From contig JAYKXP010000145.1 in the NCBI GenBank assembly GCA_037176845.1, positions 45,701 through 109,700 of the forward strand: 64,000 nucleotides of DNA, read 5' to 3'. The translations under genes were made by a program, and so were the position numbers. Positions 56,863 through 64,000 of the stretch are shown piece after piece. Position 1 is the first letter of the stretch. Each line of letters opens with the position of its first letter. The notes beneath the pieces were generated by a model. The model was not told the origin of the DNA and made no database searches. It saw only the letters and a list, made by a program, of their open reading frames with translations. The DNA comes from Paramarasmius palmivorus. Its lineage: Eukaryota > Basidiomycota > Agaricomycetes > Agaricales > Marasmiaceae.

Positions 56863-58925
56863 TGTCCGATAGAGGTAGCCATTATTAATCCAGAAGCAGT
56901 ACCCCAGTATCAAGAACATTCAACCCAGAACAAATATTACAAGGATCTAGGAACCCCAGCAGGAATCCTAGCAGGACACCTACACCAGTAGGCAGTAGAA
57001 CAGGCAGTCAATTGGGACAGCAACAGAGCATATCATCACATCCATTGAGGAATCCATCACATATACCTTCTAGGAGACAGAGTCCAGTTGGAGGATTGCA
57101 CACGCCACCAGCATCTTCTGCACAACCTACACAACTACGAACAGATTTAATCTGCTTCGATTGTCCACATCAGTTTGAAATTGACGAACTTCAAGATCAA
57201 CACACAAATCATAACAACAGAAAGTGGTATCTTTGCACAGAGCAACTGTGTCCAAACAGAAGAAATCAAGTTAGGACTCTAAAGGAAGCTTTACTAGCAG
57301 GAAATTTTAGGGATTGTGACGATCACAACGAAGAAGTAGTTCGAGGAAACATCCTACGAACCACAGTACCAGAACCACAACCATTAGTATTCCCACCAGT
57401 GGGAAAATCAGCTTCACAGGAAGAAACTGTTGAAGAAGAAATCAAACTTGGTGAAGATTTTGATCAAGGATTAGGATTTGGTGAAGAATCCGATAAAGAA
57501 GAACAGGACCTAGAAAAGGAACAAGAGCAGGATAAAGAAGACTCAGAACAGGCATCAGAAGGTGAAACTGATAACCTGATTCTGAAGAAGACAAAGGAAC
57601 ACCTGCCGAAGAAGAGAAGGACAATCCACCAGAATCGCCCATCATAGGTCCTAAATCCAAACCGAGAACACCATCTCCCAAGAGAGCACCACCAAAGGAA
57701 GAATCATTTGATTCAGATGAAGAAGAAGACAACATGTCTAAAGCAGTTAAAGCATTCAACAAGTGTACCCAGTTAAAGGACGATGGTTCAAACTGGGGCA
57801 TGTGGGCAATGTGTATAGAATGTGTGGCAAAGTCAATAGAGTATGGGAAATACCTGACTACTGCAGAAGAAGGAGACACAGATGCCGATCTTATGAATGC
57901 AATCATTGGAAGATTGCTGGACACTATACTTCGCAGATATCAAAATGCAGAAACATCACAAGAACTATGGACAGGATTAAAGAAGGATTACGACACAAAG
58001 AATCCTTTGACAGAAGCACACCTGGAACACAAGCTATACAATCTATCTTGCAACAACGTTGGCAAAGTCAATGAACATATTGACGAACTCCTCAATATCC
58101 AAAATGAACTCACATCATGAAACATCACTATTTCGGATGATCAGTTCAAGAATGCATTAATTGCATCAGTTCCCCAATTATTGAATTCAACAATCACAGC
58201 TGTCATGACCGTATACAGTGAATCAAACAAAGATTTAACTGTTGACAAGCTGATTGCTGCCATTTGAGCTGAAGCAAATGGTCAAGCAATGTGCCGAGGA
58301 AAAGTCAGGAAAGAGGAAGCCAATTATTCCTGAGATCATTCAAATAATAGAGGCCAAGGATTTAATAACCGAGGAAGAGGCCGGAAATTTAATGATCATC
58401 AGGGCGGAGATAGAGATCACAGGGAAATCACATATTTCAGATGTCAAGGAAAAGGGCATATCGCTGCAAAATGTAGTTCAAAGCCGAAAACCAGGAAATC
58501 AGATGATGATTCCGAGGACAAAGAGAAGTCCAAGCAAGCTAAAGATAGCCAATCATGGGGAAAAGGCAAAGAGAAGGCCAGCAGTACCAAGGAAAGTGCT
58601 GTTAAAGCCATGGAAGATGAAATATGGGAAGAAGGCACATGGTTAGCCAGGGAAATCCAAGCAGTGGAACAGTATAATCCACCAAAAGAATGGTTTTACG
58701 ATGAAGAATTCAGAAACACCAAGGAAACTGAAGAGAAATCCAAGGAAGAAACAGTACATGGCTGTGGAAATGCACACCACGATGACCACAATGGTCAAAT
58801 TACAGACACTGATTGATAGCAAAGTGATCATATGCAGAGAAGATCGAGTGGATTCTCAACAAGACGAAGCAGAACAGCTCCAACACTGCCAGCAAAACTC
58901 CTATAAAAGCAAAGAGGAATATTGA
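56863..58925 (+). pseudogene. Gag-like polyprotein of copy 2, interrupted
   Basis: The start equivalent to copy 1 (ATG 56863) meets TAA after eight codons (56887), where copy 1 has CAA. Later pieces are recognisable: 57012-57647, with a cysteine-rich N-terminal domain (CFDCPHQF and LCPNRRN) and an acidic Glu/Lys tail; 57734-58120, the copia Gag core (DGSNWGMW, LKKDYDTKNP); and near 58430-58480 the zinc knuckle, in which the first cysteine is changed to tyrosine (YFRCQGKGHIAAKC). Frameshifts and stops separate the pieces. The Gag core is the best-preserved part. Confidence 0.7.
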
Positions 58926-59003
58926 GAACCAGCATCACCAGTACTCATCCCATCTACCACTGTCACAGCAACCTCATCTCCTAACTCATCTCCCACATTC
59001 GAC

Positions 59004-60123
59004 ATGTACAACAACGAAAACAGCTGGAAAGGTTACTACAAAAGCGAACGTTGGCCATGCAACCCCGTCGTCAACCGTACCTTCAAGGACGAATTTGCTA
59101 GCGACAAGTTTGCTGGATTTTCATGCTACGTCGACCCCATTTGCGAAGCTGGTACTTGTCACACACCCAAGACAGGTGACCACACTGTCATTGGAGTAGT
59201 CCAGACTGTCAGCGACTTCATAGACGAAGGACCTGAGCACATCACCCTCAACCATAGGGTATGCCACTTGTGTTACAACAGCGCCAATCGTACCTTTATG
59301 GGGGAGAAAGTCATTAGCAGGTGGTTGATCGAAGAGCCAGGCAAGAAGGAACACGTAGATGTAGCTGCCGCCTACAATGATATTTGGGCAGAGGTGAAGG
59401 AGGCAAGGGACAATGCCAATATGGCAACGGAGAAGTACGAGGAGGAGGAAGGAGTAGTCAAATTCATATTCGACAGTGCTACATCCTCACACATGACTCC
59501 CTACTGAAACAGTATCACTGAGCACCAGACCATTCCTCACAGACCTATTGGCACACCTGACCACATTTGCCGTCGAAAAGGGCAATTGTACTGTCTACAC
59601 CACCAACAATTTCCAGTGGCACACAATTGTACTCGCCAACTGTCTACTTGTCCCCAAATTCAGACACACATTGGTATCTATCAGTAAACTCACCGAGGAT
59701 GGTTATGAAGTCATTTTCAGTGGCGACAACATCAGGATTCACAAAGGTTGGGAATGCATTTTGGATGTACTGAAGAAAGATAGTATCTATGTATTGGAGG
59801 CTACAGAACACAAGCCAGGAGACCCTTTCCCAAGTCTAGTCGAAGCTGATTCACCTGACATGCCAGCACTCATATCACTTCCTAATACACCAGAACCAGA
59901 TCAGATCCCACTTGTCGAGGGGGAGCAAAAACCCAAATTCAAAGGTGATATCGACAACGTCACCCAAGGAATCGACAAAATGGATCTAGATGGAAAAGGT
60001 TTAGGCACAATCAATTGGAAAATCAATGAGATCATTACGAAGATTGATGAGATGCAGATCAACAACAGAGATCCATCGGTTAGAGGTAGACATAGAAGAG
60101 TCAGATTCCAGGAGGCTATTTGA
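59004..60123 (+). pseudogene. Protease-like region and C-terminal segment of copy 2
   Basis: The frame 59004-59507 contains a Cys/His-rich stretch (CEAGTCHTPKTGDH, HRVCHLC) and ends with FIFDSATSSHMTPY. This matches the copia protease start D-S-G-A-S-x-H, but with Gly replaced by Ala and Ala by Thr. A stop and frameshift follow. The frame 59548-60123 continues as VPKFRHTLVSISKL, typical of the region after the protease active site, and ends with PLVEGE and MDLDGKG stretches shared with copy 1. Because the active-site glycine is altered and the frame is broken, protease activity is unlikely. Confidence 0.65.
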
Positions 60124-60349
60124 ACTGGAAAGAAGGATCTTACTACAGGACAATCATCAGGCACCAGAACAGTAAAGAAACTGTGGGTATCCAATCACAC
60201 CAACAACGACAACACTCGCAACTACAGGAACATAAAGAAGAATTGCAACAAGTCCAGACTCCACCGGATCAAACATTGCAACCTCCGTGGAGAATACTTC
60301 GACAATCTGGATTAGAGTCAAACCTCAGATCATTCCATAATCCAAGGTT

Positions 60350-60359
60350 TGAGGGGAAG
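60350..60359 (+). promoter_or_regulatory. Polypurine tract of copy 2
   Basis: The purine tract around TGAGGGGAAG abuts the TGTTGG of the 3' LTR. It corresponds to GAGGGGGAG in copy 1. Confidence 0.65.
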
Positions 60360-60470
60360 TGTTGGAATTCTAAATATAGATATCACTTGACAAGTCATTT
60401 TCACTTTATTCCGCCTATGCCACAATTACTAAGAAAGCAGATATTCATAGAACAGTAGCTTTGACCCGGT
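60360..60470 (+). repeat. Truncated 3' LTR of copy 2 (111 bp)
   Basis: Matches the first 111 bp of the LTR at 56326, up to TTGACCCGGT, and then changes abruptly to unrelated sequence. Confidence 0.9.
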
Positions 60471-60860
60471 AATGACCACTTAACCTGGTACGAAAGTAAC
60501 CAGGTAATAGATGCTAATAGTAGGTCTAGCACTACTGTGGACAGTGTGTGCAAGTGTGGTTCGATGTGATCAGAGTTGCCGTGCTTAGAATCGCACACAA
60601 AACTAATAGTTCAAGTGATAATACGCTTCTAGTAGACTAGAGCAGGTTATGATACACCTTTTAATAGGGTATGTACATGTGGGTTTGGGCTTATACAAGC
60701 TATATGAACAACGCCAAGGGCTAATACTAGCTTTCTTGGGTGCGACCTAATACTGCCTTGAGTGGATTGTCCTTACTAGAACTGAATCAACGACGTGCGC
60801 GCAAGCAGGAATCCAACCGACTCTCCAATGGTTGATCTGGGCCTCTCTACGTCACAAATG

Positions 60861-60863
<3 letters not shown>
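60471..60863. other. Unrelated sequence after the truncated LTR
   Basis: No similarity to the array or the LTR elements and no supportable gene. It begins with an inverted repeat (ACCTGGT ... ACCAGGT, 60483-60505). The abrupt change coincides with the LTR truncation and lies 400 bp before the G tract, so a misjoin is possible. Confidence 0.5.
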
Positions 60864-60923
<60 letters not shown>

Positions 60924-61144
60924 GGGGGGGGGATTAACACAAATAGTCAAAATTTGGGGGGGGGGGGGGGGGGGGCTTGGGGGGGGGTTAGAATGGGGGG
61001 GGGGGGGGGGGGGGGGGGGGGGGTCTTTAACTGACGATCTAGGTTTGTTTTTTTGTTGGGGGGGGTTTGGGGGGGTGTTTTTTGGGGGGGGGGGGGGGGG
61101 GGGGGGGGTGGTTTTGGGGGGTTTTTTGTTGTGTTGGTTTTGTT

Positions 61145-61189
<45 letters not shown>

Positions 61190-61212
61190 GGGGGGTTTTT
61201 TTTTTTTTTTTT
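60864..61212. repeat. Low-complexity G (and T) tract
   Basis: Runs of G up to about 58 bp, broken by single T bases and a few short islands (such as ATTAACACAAATAGTCAAAA near 60933), ending in 17 T. The poly-Gly and poly-Pro frames it creates on the two strands are artefacts. It is most simply explained by sequencing or assembly error. A real G-quadruplex tract is the alternative. Confidence 0.85.
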
Positions 61213-64000
61213 ACGAGGTTCAATCTCTAATAAAAGATGCAACGCAACCAATGCCAAATGCAACAGATTACAAGCCAATACACTTGGTCTCTATCAAACT
61301 CGACTCAAGCTCTTGTCTGCAATACAGGTCTCAACTAGACTTTAAATCTAGGGCTCGTCCTGATGAAGTAGAAGTTGAATACACAGATCAACAATAGATC
61401 AACTGAATCAGAGGTCTATTCGTTTGATAGCCACATACAATCTATAGATATGGGCGGGCAGTGCGTCTCCCTTCTTCTTCTGCCGCTGATACGCCTGACT
61501 TTAATCACTTCTTTTTCGAACGCAAATACGCTAGTTTTGCACTTTATTATTGTTGCATAAACACATAATGGTTATAGAAGGACTAGTATGAGCCCTGAAT
61601 AGCTAGTCATTGGACGGAAGGTGTTTTAGGTGGTTATATTAGTGGATCCTGGTACATGGTACGCCCCACATGGGTATCTGGCCACCACTTTTACTTCTAC
61701 CAGTGGTTGTCGAAGTACAATCACCTCCTGAAAACTGTAGGGAGAAGGTCCTTAAGTAAATTTACTACGGACTACACCTAGATCACCTACCGGACGCACC
61801 AAAGGATTCTTACAAGTTAATTTACCCCTTCATACACCAGAAGAGTTATACTGGCGGGCATCACTCGGGACTGATGGCAGAGGGGGAAACTGATCGAAAT
61901 CACCGATGCCGGATACGGCAAGGGTCTAGAGACCTGTCGGCCGAAGTGGAACCTATTGATCGGAGCGGAGCAAAGCTGTTCAAACCGTTGTTACGGTGGC
62001 GAAGCGGATTCCCTCTGATATACCTTATTGGAACACGTCCACATGAGAGGATAAGAAAATTTAGAGGCGGCTTTTATGTGGAGGAACGGTGTTGAGCGAT
62101 GAGGAGCTCGGAGAGGACCCTGCCAGGCCTCTGATTGGTGGAAAAGCGCTTGGCGCATGGAAAGAAAAATTTATAAAGGCTAAACGCCTAACCGTCGGCC
62201 AGGATTCAACTCCTGTACCTTAAAACAGAGTGTTACTACTCGCTCGTCACGCTATTTGCGCCATATATGGACGTTGTGACCTATAGATTTCCCTGATATG
62301 TATATTTTCTCGTTGTATCTCTCTCCCGACTCTGTTTCATCTCTTTCGTCTCGATCCGCAGTTGTTCCGACTCAGATTACCTATTATTCAGTTTATCACC
62401 TTGGACAGTATAAAAAGGACACCAAATGTACGGGGACCGCAGAGGATTCTGCCCCCCACTTGCACGTTACGCGTTGTATGTGGTTATCGTACGAATAGAT
62501 TGCTATTGTCCCGATCAGAACTCTACCCAAGTCAGGCCCTAGCCTTATTGAGAAGACTAGTTGAGATCTTACTGCAGACAAGAACTTGAGAGAGTCGCGA
62601 TAAAGACCAAGTTGTTGGCTTTGTGTATTGCTCTACACTTCTCCTATTAGTGAAACTTTATACTAGTTCGTCTCGGGTGGCGTTCTGGAAGTGTTTTTAA
62701 CCAGTTGGGTTACACATTTAGCATCGTAGAGAAGGCCTCGGTTTTGGTGGCTGAGCTCCTTGCTTGCGTGCTTTATAGAAGACAGTTTTGGTGGCTGGTT
62801 TTTCCCACGGCAGTTGTGCTGTAGTTTTACCTTAGAGAGTCCAGATCACTCGAGGCAGTCTAGATCGAACCAAGATCAGCTTCGTATAGCCCATGGCGAG
62901 CCTTAATTCCTTAGCTAAAATAGATAGCAAGAGACGACCTATGACCATCGATACAGGTGTACTTTTCCTAGCACACACGAATAGGAAGTGATTTTAACCC
63001 CTCTTGAGACCAAGCTGTGAGTAAATATCTCTAAGCGAGGCAACTCTGAACACTGCCTGAACCAGCACTTGCACAACTACGCCACAGTAGAGTGCTTTTT
63101 ACACATAGAGCAGTCATAGTATTATAGTGATGATTTCACCGAAACTAAGTGGTAATTAATCTGAGGCCCACCGCCGAGGGGATGTCTAGATATTTACTTG
63201 ACTCCATCGAGAGGAATTATGCCTTCTACAACGCCTTTAGCTTGAAGAATTTACATCTATCCGCATCTTTATATAAGTGGACCTTTTGACGAGGTACACT
63301 ACCAATTTACGATAAGAAGCAGTTAAAGCAGATTTCTTGTCAACCCACCGGCTTATGAATCAAAATAGTCAGCGGTAAAAAGCGTCCAAGATAGACGAAG
63401 CTTATTACCAAGTAACCAAAGGTTCTTTTCCCACTGCATATCACCTGAAGCGAGTGAATCCTACTTACTACACGCACTCAGGTCAGAGGTTACTTAACCC
63501 GACGACAATCAAAAGGCAGTACATGGTTTCTCAACCTATTAGCACCATCGTATAGCTATGCAAGGTTTACCGATCCCTAGACTCGTCACCTTCGCGTCAT
63601 TCAAGTAGTCTTGGAAGTAGACAAAGCGCATATAACACCCGGATTTTTCGTTTGGAAGAGCGTTACGTTTCAGAGATCCATCTCCGGAACCTTTAAGATT
63701 ACTAGACCAAACCAGATCCAAGAACTAGTGTCCGTAAACCTATCTTAACCTGCGAATCCACCTCTAACTCCAGATTCCATTGGAGTTAGATCACTTATCT
63801 GACGGACGTACAACCCGACAGAACCAAAGTAGCGAGAATTATCGCCACTCACTGATATTGAATCAGACACGAACCTATATAACCCACCAATAAATAACCA
63901 ACGCTAAGGTTACAACCAGTGTTTACACTTAATAGATTCCTGGCATACGCTAATCAGGAAGCGCTAGTCAATCCTAACAACAGACATAAGTAAACACTAA
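61213..64000. other. Right-end region without a supportable gene
   Basis: More AT-rich than the array and unrelated to it. The longest + frame (61874-62095, 73 residues) has no recognisable motif. A promoter-like TTTATAAAGG lies at 62170-62179, about 20 bp after an inverted CCAAT box (ATTGG near 62134). This could be part of a decayed LTR beginning TGTTGAGCGATGAGG at 62090, but the other end was not found. A few short inverted repeats are present. Otherwise I see nothing. Confidence 0.45.
63763..63790. repeat. Perfect 10-bp hairpin
   Basis: TCTAACTCCA, an 8-base loop, then TGGAGTTAGA. No U tract or neighbouring gene suggests a function. Confidence 0.6.

Larger units (their letters stand above)
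56326..60470 (+). mobile_element. Non-autonomous copia-type LTR element, copy 2 (gag plus protease remnant)
   Basis: 5' LTR, PBS, gag-like frames, a protease-like region, PPT and the first 111 bp of the 3' LTR. Between the protease remnant and the PPT there is no integrase, RT or RNase H. The same absence in copy 1, which has an independent insertion site, shows that this is the family structure and not a single deletion. The end of the 3' LTR and any target duplication are lost at 60470. Confidence 0.8.

Noticed and set aside
60795..61397. Poly-Gly and poly-Pro open frames on both strands
   Set aside because: They are translations of the G tract, not proteins.
61874..62095. 73-residue frame in the right-end region
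   Set aside because: No motif, no homologue in the window and no splice signals. The length is compatible with chance.
1..64000. CRISPR arrays, rRNA, tRNA genes
   Set aside because: No regular repeat-spacer pattern or conserved RNA segments were seen. The GGTTATGGGC sites resemble tRNA only as LTR primer sites.

Overview
The window looks like nuclear DNA of a mushroom-forming basidiomycete (Agaricomycetes). The reasons are many short introns of 40-60 bp with GTRNGT donors and CTRAY-type branch sites, a gene family that I recognise as expanded in agaricomycetes, and Ty1/copia-type LTR retrotransposons. No housekeeping gene, rRNA gene or convincing tRNA gene was found. The region is gene-poor, repeat-rich and strongly duplicated.

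The backbone (about 1.9-56.3 kb) is a higher-order tandem array. Four related block types, called here alpha, beta, gamma and delta, share a conserved core of about 100 bp followed on the + strand by two short introns. They are followed by a well-conserved ten-exon gene, called epsilon. The order is gamma1-alpha1-delta-epsilonA, then an alpha tail plus alpha2-beta1-gamma2-delta-epsilonB, then alpha3-beta2-gamma3-delta-epsilonC. The repeat period is about 15-16 kb. The blocks are mostly decayed: reading frames break and no domain is recognisable. Epsilon is the best-preserved coding sequence. Copies A (11091-13391) and B (31499-33781) splice to uninterrupted proteins of 602 and 603 residues, and copy C (53525-55788) carries two nonsense codons.

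Three LTR elements have landed in the array. A complete copia element (45843-52632) has two LTRs that look identical, a 5-bp target duplication (ATCTA), a PBS, a PPT and one uninterrupted 1975-residue Gag-Pol. It sits inside the third delta block, and the unoccupied target survives in the other two copies. A second LTR family occurs twice (13603-16782, minus strand; 56326-60470, plus strand). It inserted at two different points in the 3' flank of epsilonA and epsilonC. Both copies carry gag, one also has a protease remnant, and neither has integrase, reverse transcriptase or RNase H, so the family appears non-autonomous.

The left 1.9 kb is non-coding DNA with recurring GTCTAGCTAGAC palindromes and GACGTTATT-type repeats. 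The right end (60471-64000) is unrelated to the array. It begins near a 350-bp tract of almost pure G, probably an assembly or sequencing artefact, and contains no gene that I can support.

The most unusual observation is inside the copia LTR. A tandem duplication there has a second copy that is exactly the first copy minus a GT-AG segment with a TACTAAT branch site, so a spliced RNA segment seems to have been copied back next to its unspliced version.
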